Shown here in pieces: positions 1-9,014 of a DNA stretch of 64,000 nt. Source of the stretch: Flavobacteriaceae bacterium UBA7302 (lineage in GTDB: Bacteria > Bacteroidota > Bacteroidia > Flavobacteriales > Flavobacteriaceae); NCBI GenBank assembly GCA_002471825.1, contig DKQS01000004.1, forward strand, positions 124,001-188,000, written 5' to 3'. The notes beneath the pieces are model-generated. The model saw nothing but the letters and a program-made list of their open reading frames with translations. It had not been told where the DNA came from and did not search any database. The position numbers and the translations under genes were made by a program. The stretch's first letter is position 1. Each line of letters opens with the position of its first letter.

Positions 1-22
1 AAGGGTTTGAAGATGTAAATTA

Positions 23-52
23 GCTAGAAACTAAAAATTTCTGGCTTTTTTT
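23..52 (+). terminator. Intrinsic terminator of an upstream gene
   Basis: An 8-bp stem (23-30 with 38-45, one G-U pair) with a 7-nt loop is followed by seven T (46-52). It probably ends a plus-strand transcript entering from the left and insulates the defence operon. Confidence 0.65.
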
Positions 53-109
53 GGATTTACTGGTGGTCAAATCACAAAGATATGAGCAATAAACAACAAG
101 CATAAAAAT

Positions 110-985
110 TTGGGTTCGCAAAATATAAAATATACTTTTTCTGGACACGATTCTTTTCAGTGTCGACAGCTGTGGTTAAAAAAGGGGTACGATTATGTAG
201 TTGAAAATAAAAGCTTTAATGATGAAGATGCCGTCGTCCAACTTGGAGTTGGTAAAAATATGGTTTCTTCAATTCGTTTTTGGCTTAAGGCATTCAACAT
301 TGTGGACAATAATGATTCACCGACTGATTTTGGGAATAAGTTATTTGATGATAACATTGGCTATGACCCATTTTTGGAAGATGAAGCAAGTTTATGGCTT
401 TTGCACTATAACTTAGTAAAAACCCAATTTGCTTCTATATATAGTATTGTCTTCAATGAATTCAGAAAAGAGAAGCTCTTTTTTAATAAAGAGACATACG
501 TCAATTATTTGAAGAGGATTGCTGAAGGTGATAAAGATTTCAACTTCAATGAAAATACTGTTGCTAAAGATTTTAATGTCTTTACGAATTTGTACAAAAA
601 TGAATCTAAAGGGAAGAATATAGAGGACAGTTTTACGGGAATACTATCAGAAATCGAATTGTTGAGTACAACAGGAAAAGGAAAAGAGGAACAATTTTAT
701 ATCGAGAATAGCGAAAGAGACAACCTATCTGAATTTGTCGTGCTCTATGCAATTCTTCAAAATGAAGATTACGGAAGTTCCATCAGTTTAAATTCTCTAG
801 AGTTTAATATCAATAGCCCAGGGTCAATTTTTGCATTGAATCGTTTGGGCTTGATGAATAAAATTTCTGAAATAGTCAGTGAATTTGACGGGATAACCTT
901 TACAGACCAAGCGGGAATAAAAGAGTTGCAATTCAAAAATAAGGTTGAAGCATTCAAGGTATTAGATAAATATTATGGCAAATAA
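110..985 (+). CDS. sspB: SspB-like DUF4007 protein of DNA phosphorothioation system
   Basis: This 291-aa protein has the N-terminal signature of the DUF4007 family (residues about 7-30, with TFSGHDSFQCR and LWLKKGYD). In the SspABCD system the DUF4007 protein SspB is reported to nick DNA so that sulfur can be put into one strand. It is the first gene of the operon and overlaps sspC by 11 nt. The start is TTG at 110; a stop at 83-85 closes the frame upstream and no ATG fits the family N-terminus, so TTG is the best choice. A 7-codon ORF (82-105) in another frame ends just before it and could couple translation. Family call is firm; biochemical role is taken from homologues. Confidence 0.85.
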   Translation: MGSQNIKYTFSGHDSFQCRQLWLKKGYDYVVENKSFNDEDAVVQLGVGKNMVSSIRFWLKAFNIVDNNDSPTDFGNKLFDDNIGYDPFLEDEASLWLLHYNLVKTQFASIYSIVFNEFRKEKLFFNKETYVNYLKRIAEGDKDFNFNENTVAKDFNVFTNLYKNESKGKNIEDSFTGILSEIELLSTTGKGKEEQFYIENSERDNLSEFVVLYAILQNEDYGSSISLNSLEFNINSPGSIFALNRLGLMNKISEIVSEFDGITFTDQAGIKELQFKNKVEAFKVLDKYYGK

Positions 986-3900
986 TTTCACAACATCGGT
1001 TAATATTATTAGAGACACTGACAGGGACTTTAATTATATCCCTACGCCTAATGCAAAACAAGTTGTTAGTCAAATAGTCAATGATTTTAAAAAGGGAATT
1101 CGTTCTTTTAATGTTGTAGGAACTTATGGTACCGGTAAGTCATCTTTCCTGTTGGCCTTTGAACAAAGCGTAAGAGGGGAAAAACGTTATTTCGACCCAA
1201 ATTTTATAAGCAATCCTAATTTTGATTTTGTTAAAATAATTGGTTCTTACACGTCGATTATAGAACAATTTAAAGATACATTCGATGTTGTATCTCAAAA
1301 AAACCAACAGGAAAATATACTTTCTGAGATATTTAATAGATACCATTCTTTGGGCGACCAAAACAAGGTCTTATTTATTTTGGTTGATGAGTTTGGAAAG
1401 TTTTTGGAATATGCTACAAGAAATAACCCTGAAAGGGAACTGTATTTTGTTCAACAACTTGCAGAATTTTGCAACAATCCAAAACATAACATTGTACTGA
1501 TTACAACAGTTCACCAAAGTCTAGAATCCTATGCTTATTCTTTAAGTAAAACACAGCAACAAGAATGGACTAAAATCAAAGGTCGTTTTCGTGAAATAAC
1601 TTTTAATGAGCCTGTTGAGCAACTATTGTTTTTGGCATCAGAGCATCTTATTGAAAAATTTGATGCAAGTACATCAGCTCAAGATATTGAGAAGTGCTTG
1701 ACATTAACAACTGAAACGAAAGCATTCAACTTCAATACAGATTTTTTGAAGGATATTGCTTCAAAGCTATATCCATTAGATATTCTTTCGGCAAATATTC
1801 TTACACTTTCTCTTCAAAAATATGGTCAAAATGAAAGGTCATTGTTTTCCTTTCTTGAATCTTCAGATCATACCGGTCTGTCAAAATTTGATAAGCGTGA
1901 AAATCCTTTTTACAATTTGTCCAATGTTTATGACTATTTAAACTTTAATTTTTATTCGTTTTTAATATCAAGGTATAATCCCGACTTTTCTGCTTGGGGT
2001 TCTATTCGCTCTGCCATTGAAGAAGTCGAAAGAGCATTTGATCTTGATATCAACAACTACATCAAGACCGTTAAAGTAATCGGCCTTTTAAACATTTTTT
2101 CTGCTAGTGGTTCAGTCTTAGATTTGAATTTTTTAATTGATTACTTAAAAATTGCTTGTGGTGTCACTAACTCAAAAATCGTAATTAAAAATCTAGAAAC
2201 AAAAAACATTATTCGTTACCGCGAGCATTCCAAAAGATTTATTTTGTTCGAGGGAACGGATTTAGATATACACAATGCCTTAATAGAAGCAGGAAATAAA
2301 ATTTCAGAAGTAGTTGATATAACTACACTTTTGAATAGGCATTTCCTCTTTAGTCCTGTATTTGCAAAACAGTATTCTTTTATAACAGGCACCCCAAGAT
2401 ATTTTGAGTTTGTTATTTCTGACTATCCAATTCAGGAAATACCCTTCGGGGAAGTTGATGGTTTCATAAATCTTGTCTTTAACAGTAAGCTGAAAGAAAG
2501 TGATATTAAAAATAAATCCAAACTTCAAGAAGAGGCTATAATTTATTGCTTTTTCAAGAATTCTGCGGAGATAAAAAATTTGCTATTTGAGATAGAAAAA
2601 ATTCAGAAAGTCATAGAGGAGAACAAAGATGACAAGGTTGCCAAGAGGGAGCTTGAAAATATCGTAGAATCACAAATAAGGCTACTTAATCATTATATAA
2701 CAGATAGTATATATTCAGGAGGCAAAGAAGTAAAGTGGTATTTCAATGGAGAAGAAAAAACTATCGGTGATAAGAAGGACTTTAATAAACTACTCTCTCA
2801 AGTTTGCAGTTTGGTATATGACGCAACGCCTTTATTTAAAAATGAATTGGTTAATAAGCATAAGATTTCTTCTTCAATTCACACAGCAAAAAGAAATTAT
2901 TTCAGAGCCTTAACAAATTGCTGGGATCAAGAGAATTTAGGCTTCGATGATTCTAAATTCCCGCCGGAAAAAACTATTTACCTGTCGTTATTAAAAGAAA
3001 ATGGCATTTCACCAGTAAGAGAGAACTCAACAGGGGTAGTGAGCATTGATGAAAACTCTTCGTTCAATAAATTATGGAGAGCTTCTGAAGATTTTATAGA
3101 AAGTGCCAAATCTGAGCAACTCAGGATTTCAGAATTGGCCGATATTTTAGGTAGAAGACCTTTTAAACTAAAGCAAGGATTTATTGATTTTTGGATTCCT
3201 ACTTTTCTATTTTTAAAGCGCGATGATTTTGCAATTTTTAACGATGATAGCTATATACCGGACCTTTCCGAAGAAAATCTTGAGTTAATTGCTAAATATC
3301 CGGACAAGTATTCCATAAAAGCCTTTGACATAGAGGGTGTTAAATTAGACATCTTCAACAGCTATCGTACTTTTCTTGATATTGGAACCCAGAAAAAGTT
3401 TGATAACGAATCTTTTATTGAAACTATTAAGCCATTTATTGTTTTTTACAAACAATTACCAGAATACAGTAAAAATACCAAAAGATTATCTTCTTCAGCA
3501 AAGAAGATACGTAAAGCTATCGCCAACAGTAAAGACCCTGAAAAAACTTTCTTTGAAGCCTTTCCTAGTGCTCTAGGAATTACTTTAAATACTTTGCAAA
3601 AGGATAAGTCCAAACTTCAAAATTACACAGTAAATCTTCAAAATGCGGTTAAGGAATTAAGAACAGCATACGATGGTCTTCTTAATAGATTCGAAGAGTT
3701 TATAGTTAATGAGTTTGTTGGCAGTAAAACTGAATTTGAGCAATATAGACAATCTCTTCAAAAACGATTTTCAGGTTTAAAAAAACATATGCTTTTAAAG
3801 AATCAAAAAGCATTTATTCAGCGTCTTGACTCGCCATTGGATGACAAGAAAGCTTGGTTAAATAGTATTGGACAGGCAATTATGGGTAAAACTCTTGAAA

Positions 3901-4193
3901 GGTTTTCTGATGAAGATGAGATTTTACTATATGAGAAGTTTAAGTCAATGATTTTAGATTTAGATAGCTTAACGAAAATTTCTGAAACAGATATAGACGA
4001 GAGTAAAGAGGAAGTAATTGGAGTTAAAATTGATTCTTTCTTCAGCAAGATTGACCCGAAGGTAGTCAGAATGCCCAAAAGTAAGAACAAAGAGATAGAG
4101 CAATTGAAAGACGAGTTGAAGAATAAACTTGGCAAGGACAATACTTCTAATATAGCGGCTGTATTGAATCTGTTAAAAGAATTATTACAATGA
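975..4193 (+). CDS. sspC: SspC-like P-loop ATPase of phosphorothioation system
   Basis: This 1072-aa protein carries a Walker A motif at residues 49-56 (GTYGTGKS) and a Walker B at about 133-139 (LFILVDE, continuing FGKFLE), followed by a sensor-like LITTVHQS. The rest is long, mostly helical and without a domain I can name. Position between sspB and sspD and the size match SspC, the ATPase that works with SspB and SspD during sulfur insertion. It overlaps sspB by 11 nt and sspD by 4 nt (ATGA), so the three are almost surely translated together. The C-terminal part (about 870-1072) is charged and likely coiled. Confidence 0.82.
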   Translation: MANNFTTSVNIIRDTDRDFNYIPTPNAKQVVSQIVNDFKKGIRSFNVVGTYGTGKSSFLLAFEQSVRGEKRYFDPNFISNPNFDFVKIIGSYTSIIEQFKDTFDVVSQKNQQENILSEIFNRYHSLGDQNKVLFILVDEFGKFLEYATRNNPERELYFVQQLAEFCNNPKHNIVLITTVHQSLESYAYSLSKTQQQEWTKIKGRFREITFNEPVEQLLFLASEHLIEKFDASTSAQDIEKCLTLTTETKAFNFNTDFLKDIASKLYPLDILSANILTLSLQKYGQNERSLFSFLESSDHTGLSKFDKRENPFYNLSNVYDYLNFNFYSFLISRYNPDFSAWGSIRSAIEEVERAFDLDINNYIKTVKVIGLLNIFSASGSVLDLNFLIDYLKIACGVTNSKIVIKNLETKNIIRYREHSKRFILFEGTDLDIHNALIEAGNKISEVVDITTLLNRHFLFSPVFAKQYSFITGTPRYFEFVISDYPIQEIPFGEVDGFINLVFNSKLKESDIKNKSKLQEEAIIYCFFKNSAEIKNLLFEIEKIQKVIEENKDDKVAKRELENIVESQIRLLNHYITDSIYSGGKEVKWYFNGEEKTIGDKKDFNKLLSQVCSLVYDATPLFKNELVNKHKISSSIHTAKRNYFRALTNCWDQENLGFDDSKFPPEKTIYLSLLKENGISPVRENSTGVVSIDENSSFNKLWRASEDFIESAKSEQLRISELADILGRRPFKLKQGFIDFWIPTFLFLKRDDFAIFNDDSYIPDLSEENLELIAKYPDKYSIKAFDIEGVKLDIFNSYRTFLDIGTQKKFDNESFIETIKPFIVFYKQLPEYSKNTKRLSSSAKKIRKAIANSKDPEKTFFEAFPSALGITLNTLQKDKSKLQNYTVNLQNAVKELRTAYDGLLNRFEEFIVNEFVGSKTEFEQYRQSLQKRFSGLKKHMLLKNQKAFIQRLDSPLDDKKAWLNSIGQAIMGKTLERFSDEDEILLYEKFKSMILDLDSLTKISETDIDESKEEVIGVKIDSFFSKIDPKVVRMPKSKNKEIEQLKDELKNKLGKDNTSNIAAVLNLLKELLQ

Positions 4194-5293
4194 GTAAAAC
4201 AAGACACGTATTAGGTATATCGGGAGGCAAGGACAGTGCCGCTTTGGCTATTTATGTTAAGACTAAATATCCATCCATTGACTTGGAATTTTATTCCTGT
4301 GATACTGGAAAAGAATTGGAAGAAACATACCAATTAATAAGAAATTTAGAAGTCTATCTCGGTGTAAAAATTAATCTTTTACAGGGGGCAGAAAAAAGTT
4401 CCGAAGATCCATTCGATCATTTTCTAAAAATGTATGGTGGTTTCTTGCCCTCATCCAATGCACGCTGGTGTACAAAACAATTGAAATTAGCACCTTTTGA
4501 GAAATATGTTGGTGATGACCCAGTAGTTTCATACGTTGGTATTAGGGGTGATGAAGAGAGAGAAGGTTATATCTCTACTAAGAAAAATATTCAGTCAGTA
4601 TTTCCTTTTCGTAAAAATATTTGGAGTAAGGATGTTGTAAAAAGGATGTTGTCCAATCAAAATATTGAGCAACTAGTTTCAATGTCCAAGAATATAGATT
4701 TTGGTCAAAATCAAGAAAAGGTTTTTCAGACCCTATCACAAAAGGTAAGTCCTCAATTTACCCTTGATCAGAAACTCAATGTATTGCTAGACTCAAACGT
4801 AAAGGCTTTTAATCACTTAGTTTTTGATTTTTTGAAAACAACAGATTATCCTTTGGCAAAAGAAGAAGTGTTTCCGCTATTGGATAATGACGAAGTATTA
4901 GTTAAAGCTGATATTTTTAGGATTTTAGAAGAAAGTGGTGTGGGTGTTCCTGGCTATTATAATAAGATTGAATTTGAAGTTAATGGTAAAAAAGGCAAAT
5001 ATGCTCGAAGCCGTTCAGGATGTTTCTTCTGCTTTTTCCAGCAAAAAATCGAATGGGTTTGGTTATATGAACAACACCCTGAATTATATAAGAAAGCAAT
5101 GGAGTATGAGAAGGATGGTTATACGTGGGGACAAAATGAAAGTTTAGAAGAATTGATACAACCTGAAAGAATGGAAAAGATAAAAGAGGAATATATAAAA
5201 AGGATGGAAAGAAAATCTAAAGTCAAATCCCCTTATTTGGTTGATATCTTAGGTGATGATGAGAACGAAGGATGTGCTGCTTGTTTCATTTAA
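4190..5293 (+). CDS. sspD: SspD-like PAPS-reductase-family ATP pyrophosphatase
   Basis: This 367-aa protein is of the phosphoadenosine phosphosulfate reductase/DndC family. The PP-loop SGGKDS is at residues 11-16 and would bind ATP to activate the DNA backbone for sulfur transfer. RWCTKQLK (Cys94) and the GIRGDEERE segment (118-126) are typical. A pair C278-x2-C281 and a C-terminal pair C362-x2-C365 could together hold an iron-sulfur cluster, as known for DndC. An insertion at about residues 145-245 separates the nucleotide site from the cysteines. The 4-nt overlap with sspC and the neighbouring cysteine desulfurase support the role of sulfur carrier/transferase. DndC itself is the alternative, but the DUF4007 partner favours SspD. 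Confidence 0.87.
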   Translation: MSKTRHVLGISGGKDSAALAIYVKTKYPSIDLEFYSCDTGKELEETYQLIRNLEVYLGVKINLLQGAEKSSEDPFDHFLKMYGGFLPSSNARWCTKQLKLAPFEKYVGDDPVVSYVGIRGDEEREGYISTKKNIQSVFPFRKNIWSKDVVKRMLSNQNIEQLVSMSKNIDFGQNQEKVFQTLSQKVSPQFTLDQKLNVLLDSNVKAFNHLVFDFLKTTDYPLAKEEVFPLLDNDEVLVKADIFRILEESGVGVPGYYNKIEFEVNGKKGKYARSRSGCFFCFFQQKIEWVWLYEQHPELYKKAMEYEKDGYTWGQNESLEELIQPERMEKIKEEYIKRMERKSKVKSPYLVDILGDDENEGCAACFI

Positions 5294-5356
5294 TTTTCAA
5301 ATGAATAAGTGAAAAAACTTAATTAAAATGGAAGAGTTGAGATTGTAAGAAGCTAA

Positions 5357-5377
5357 GGAAGTATTGCTTCCGTTTTT
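5357..5377 (+). terminator. Weak hairpin with T-run between sspD and sspA
   Basis: GGAAG (5357-5361) pairs with CTTCC (5367-5371) over a 5-nt loop and is followed by G and five T (5373-5377). It sits in the only real gap of the operon (125 nt) and may attenuate transcription into sspA and the effector genes. Short stem, so tentative. Confidence 0.35.
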
Positions 5378-5418
5378 AATATTATTAAGAACTATTGAAC
5401 ATTATATTGGAAATCTGA

Positions 5419-6576
5419 TTGAATCAAAAACAGAACATATCATACCTAGATTACAATTCTACTACCCCAGTCGATCCTAGGGTAGTAGATGCAATGTTGG
5501 CTTATTTAAAAGATAGATTTGGAAACTCAAGCAGTACTCATTATTTCGGTCAAATCATAAATGAAAAAGTTAAACAAGCCAGAAATCAAATTGCCGAATT
5601 TATAAATTCGGAACCCAATGAAGTTATCTTCACAAGTGGAGCCACAGAAGCAATCAATCTCGCACTGAAAGGAATAGCGGAGAGTTACAAAGACAAGGGA
5701 AACCATATTATTACTGTTTCGACCGAACATAAAGCAGTTTTAGACACCTGTGGAGATTTGGAAAGAAAAGGTTTTGAGGTAACTAATTTACCAGTTGAAG
5801 AAAATGGCTTGTTGAGTTTGGAGCTCTTGGAAAAATCAATCAGACCTGAAACAATACTTGTTTCGGTTATGTATGTCAATAATGAGACAGGAGTTATTCA
5901 ACCTATCAAAAAAATTGCTGAGATAGCCCACGAAAGAGGAGTGCTAATTATGACAGATGCTACCCAAGCCGTTGGAAAAATGGAAGTAGATGTTAAAGAA
6001 TTAGATATAGACTTGCTTTGTTTCAGTGGACATAAAATGTACGCCCCAAAAGGCATCGGAGCTTTATATGTAAGGAAAAGCGATAAGCGAGTAAATCTCA
6101 CACCTCAAACACACGGTGGTGGTCACGAAATGGGTTTAAGAAGTGGAACACTAAATGTACCTGGGATTATTGCTTTAGCTAAAGCCTGTGAAATTTCTGG
6201 TTGGGAAATGAAAAAGGATGCCACTATCATTTCTGAATTGAGAGATAAATTGGAATATGAATTGTTAAGGATGCCTAATACAGCTTTAAATGGCGATTCA
6301 ATTAAAAGAATTTATAATACAACTAATATATGCTTCAAAGAACAAGATGCTAATGTGCTAATTGGTAGAATGAGGAACATTGCAGTATCAAATGGTTCGG
6401 CTTGTTCATCAGCTATTTTCGAGCCTTCTCACGTTCTAAAATCGATGGGGCTTAGTAATGATGATGCACTTGCTTCATTACGTTTTTCCTTGGGAAAATA
6501 TAACACAATTGAAGATGTAAAACTAGTTGTTGAGACCATAAGAAAACTAACTGAACCTCAATCAAAATATGCTTAA
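5419..6576 (+). CDS. sspA: Cysteine desulfurase SspA/IscS-like
   Basis: This 385-aa protein is a class V aminotransferase-fold, PLP-dependent cysteine desulfurase. The PLP lysine is K206 in SGHKMYAPKG, the sulfur-accepting cysteine is C329 in SNGSACSSA, and RSGT is at 241-244. It would supply persulfide sulfur to SspD. The start is TTG at 5419: a TGA lies directly upstream in frame, so no earlier start exists, and the N-terminus (YLDYNSTTPVDPRV) fits the family. This is the second TTG start in the operon. It overlaps the next gene by 8 nt. A housekeeping IscS role is less likely given the location inside the defence operon. Confidence 0.9.
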   Translation: MNQKQNISYLDYNSTTPVDPRVVDAMLAYLKDRFGNSSSTHYFGQIINEKVKQARNQIAEFINSEPNEVIFTSGATEAINLALKGIAESYKDKGNHIITVSTEHKAVLDTCGDLERKGFEVTNLPVEENGLLSLELLEKSIRPETILVSVMYVNNETGVIQPIKKIAEIAHERGVLIMTDATQAVGKMEVDVKELDIDLLCFSGHKMYAPKGIGALYVRKSDKRVNLTPQTHGGGHEMGLRSGTLNVPGIIALAKACEISGWEMKKDATIISELRDKLEYELLRMPNTALNGDSIKRIYNTTNICFKEQDANVLIGRMRNIAVSNGSACSSAIFEPSHVLKSMGLSNDDALASLRFSLGKYNTIEDVKLVVETIRKLTEPQSKYA

Positions 6577-8773
6577 AGACTGCGAATGGTCAAAAGATCG
6601 AGATTATAAAACAGGTTCGGAAAATGAGCCACTACAATTTTACTTAGATGGGTTAGCCAATAGTAATGAGTTTAACCTACTACTTGGTTATTTCAGCTCT
6701 TCTGCTATTAACCTGCTTTCGGTTGGCTTTGCCACTTTCATCAGTAAAGGTGGTAAAATGAAAATGGTTATAAACCATTTGCTTTCTTCAAAAGACAAAG
6801 AAGCCATAACAAAAGCAAGTAATGAACCTCAAGGAAAGGTTTTTGATTTGATGGATGTTGTTTCCTTAGGAAAAGTTTTGGACGAATATGATACTCACTT
6901 TTTTGAGTGTCTAACTTATCTCATTTCTGAAAAGCGAATTGAAATCAAAGTGATTAAACCGAAAAATGGAAAAGGAATAGCCCATTATAAGTCTGGAGTT
7001 TTTAGTGATGGGCAAGATTCGGTAGGATATAAGGCATCCTGCAATTTTACCCTTTATGGATTATCAGAAAATTTAGAGGAACTAGAAGCTTTTCTGAGTT
7101 GGGAAAATGGAAGATCAAACACCTTAATTAAAAAACAACGGAAATTGATTGATGCCTATTTTTCTGAAAAGGATGAAGACGTAGAGTATATCCCCGTGGA
7201 TGATATAGAAGTCGTACTTAAGGATAAGTTTGGTAAAAAGGATATCAATGAATTACTTGTTCAAGAAGAACAACTTTTAAAAAAGAAGAGAAGTCTCATC
7301 TCAAATCCTAAACTAAAAAGAACGATTACAAAACTTTTCAATCAAATAGACATAATTCGCAGGACACCTAAATTCCCTTATAAAGAAGGCCCTAGAGAAT
7401 ACCAGATTAATGCATATAATGAATGGGTTTCGAATAATCACAAAGGAGTTTTTGCAATGGCAACAGGGACAGGAAAAACAATCACTTCTCTTAACTGCCT
7501 TTTGAATGAATACAAAAGAACAAATGTCTATAGAGCCATTATAACAGTGCCCACTACTGCGTTAGTAGAGCAGTGGAAAAAGGAATGTACCAAGTTTAAC
7601 TTCAAAAATATTATTACTGTAAGCTCTAAGGAAAATTGGGACAATAACCTTGCTTTCTTCAACACAGCATCAAAACTTATTGAAACATCCTTTATTGTCA
7701 TTGTTACATATGCGTCCTTGCCGAGAAAGAAGTTTCAGAGCTATTTTACCCAACTTCCAAATGATACCATTTTAATAGCAGACGAGACCCATAACCTGGG
7801 TTCACAAGGCCTTCTGAGAATTTTACCAACCGTACATTTAGAGAAGAGAATAGGGCTGTCTGCCACACCACATAGAAAGTTTGATGAACTTGGAAATAAT
7901 GCCATTCAAGAATTTTTTAATGACGAACCGCCTTACATAGTTTCATATTCTATGGAAGAAGCCCTACAAATAGGATGGTTGTGCAATTATACTTATTACC
8001 CGCACGTTGTTAAACTTACCTCTCGGGAATTGGAGGAGTATAGGAAATTATCCCTGCAATTATTGCGAATGGGAATGTTTGACAAAGAAACAGGTGCCTT
8101 CAAAAGCAGTCCAGAAATCGAGAGGTTACTTCTTCAAAGAAAAAGAATCATTCACAAAGCAGCTAATAAATTAAATGCTTTCAAAAACATCCTAAACGAT
8201 GAATATAATAAGCGCGGAAATCTAAAATATACATTGGTTTATGTCCCGGAGGGAGTGGAATCAAATTTTGAAAATGTAGATTTTAGTGTTGAAACGGAAG
8301 ATGAAAATAGGTTGATAAATGAGTACACAAAAGCTGTTAGTCAAACGGACGACTCTATTATGGTAAAGCAATTCACTTCTAATTCTATTAATCGTGAAGA
8401 CATATTAAAGAGTTTTGAATCTGGTAATACTCACGTATTAACATCAATGAAGTGTTTGGATGAGGGTGTAGATGTTCCACGCTCAGAGCTAGCGATATTT
8501 TGTGCTAGTACAGGAAATCCAAGACAATTTATTCAGCGTAGAGGAAGGGTTTTACGCTTACACGATGATAAAACACACGCAACAATTCACGATTTAGTAG
8601 TAGTCCCTGAGGTTGGCTCTGAAGAAAATACTTTTGAGATGGAAAAAGGATTAGTAAGGAAAGAACTTGAGAGAGTTGTTGATTTCGCCAATTTAGCGAT
8701 GAATAAGTCTGACACCTATCAAACATTAAAAAATGTTTTAGACTACTATAATTTAAACTTGAACGATTTATAA
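6569..8773 (+). CDS. PLD-like nuclease/DEAD helicase fusion, SspF-like
   Basis: This 734-aa protein has an N-terminal phospholipase D-like region with one HxK motif (H139-Y-K141, followed by SCNFTLYGLS at about 157-166) and a C-terminal superfamily 2 helicase: Walker A MATGTGKT (298-305), DETH (405-408), SATPH (431-435) and QRRGRVLR (656-663). PLD-helicase fusions commonly work as restriction factors that move along and cut DNA. It follows sspA with an 8-nt overlap and precedes two short-spaced genes, matching the place of sspF in SspABCD-SspFGH systems, where SspFGH damages DNA lacking phosphorothioate. The assignment to SspF is by position and size, not by alignment. Confidence 0.7.
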   Translation: MLKDCEWSKDRDYKTGSENEPLQFYLDGLANSNEFNLLLGYFSSSAINLLSVGFATFISKGGKMKMVINHLLSSKDKEAITKASNEPQGKVFDLMDVVSLGKVLDEYDTHFFECLTYLISEKRIEIKVIKPKNGKGIAHYKSGVFSDGQDSVGYKASCNFTLYGLSENLEELEAFLSWENGRSNTLIKKQRKLIDAYFSEKDEDVEYIPVDDIEVVLKDKFGKKDINELLVQEEQLLKKKRSLISNPKLKRTITKLFNQIDIIRRTPKFPYKEGPREYQINAYNEWVSNNHKGVFAMATGTGKTITSLNCLLNEYKRTNVYRAIITVPTTALVEQWKKECTKFNFKNIITVSSKENWDNNLAFFNTASKLIETSFIVIVTYASLPRKKFQSYFTQLPNDTILIADETHNLGSQGLLRILPTVHLEKRIGLSATPHRKFDELGNNAIQEFFNDEPPYIVSYSMEEALQIGWLCNYTYYPHVVKLTSRELEEYRKLSLQLLRMGMFDKETGAFKSSPEIERLLLQRKRIIHKAANKLNAFKNILNDEYNKRGNLKYTLVYVPEGVESNFENVDFSVETEDENRLINEYTKAVSQTDDSIMVKQFTSNSINREDILKSFESGNTHVLTSMKCLDEGVDVPRSELAIFCASTGNPRQFIQRRGRVLRLHDDKTHATIHDLVVVPEVGSEENTFEMEKGLVRKELERVVDFANLAMNKSDTYQTLKNVLDYYNLNLNDL

Positions 8774-8783
8774 CATTACTCTT

Positions 8784-9014
8784 ATGGCAAGAAAAGATAC
8801 TATACTCAAAAGTTTTTTAAACCACGACCTACTTGAATCCAAATATGAATTTGATAAAACAGATTTACCAACAACAGTAAGGGAAGCTCTAAATTCAGAC
8901 AAGCCGATTGTAAAAGCAGTTGCTTTAATAGTAGAAGGATTAGATGGCACTTCACCTGTTACGGACTCAGTTTTAAGGAATCAAGTCACACAATTTCTAA
9001 ACGAGGCCTTATGA
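8784..9014 (+). CDS. Small SspG-like protein
   Basis: A 76-residue soluble protein with an acidic/hydrophobic helical pattern and no domain I recognise. It begins 10 nt after the helicase gene and its stop overlaps the start of the ATPase gene by 4 nt (ATGA), so it is surely expressed as part of the operon. In SspFGH systems a middle gene sspG separates the helicase from the ATPase, and this protein holds that place. It may bridge the helicase and the ATPase. It could also be compared with DndE, which is small too, but DndE belongs to a modification complex and no DUF4007 partner. Confidence 0.6.
   Translation: MARKDTILKSFLNHDLLESKYEFDKTDLPTTVREALNSDKPIVKAVALIVEGLDGTSPVTDSVLRNQVTQFLNEAL

Noticed and set aside
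82..105. Separate gene from the 7-codon ORF before sspB
   Set aside because: Too short to be a gene by itself; kept only as a possible coupling leader.
5294..5418. Hidden gene between sspD and sspA
   Set aside because: Only a 7-codon ORF and a weak hairpin are there.
8784..9014. DndE for the 76-aa protein
   Set aside because: The operon has DUF4007 and lacks DndB-like features; position fits SspG better. Still not proven.
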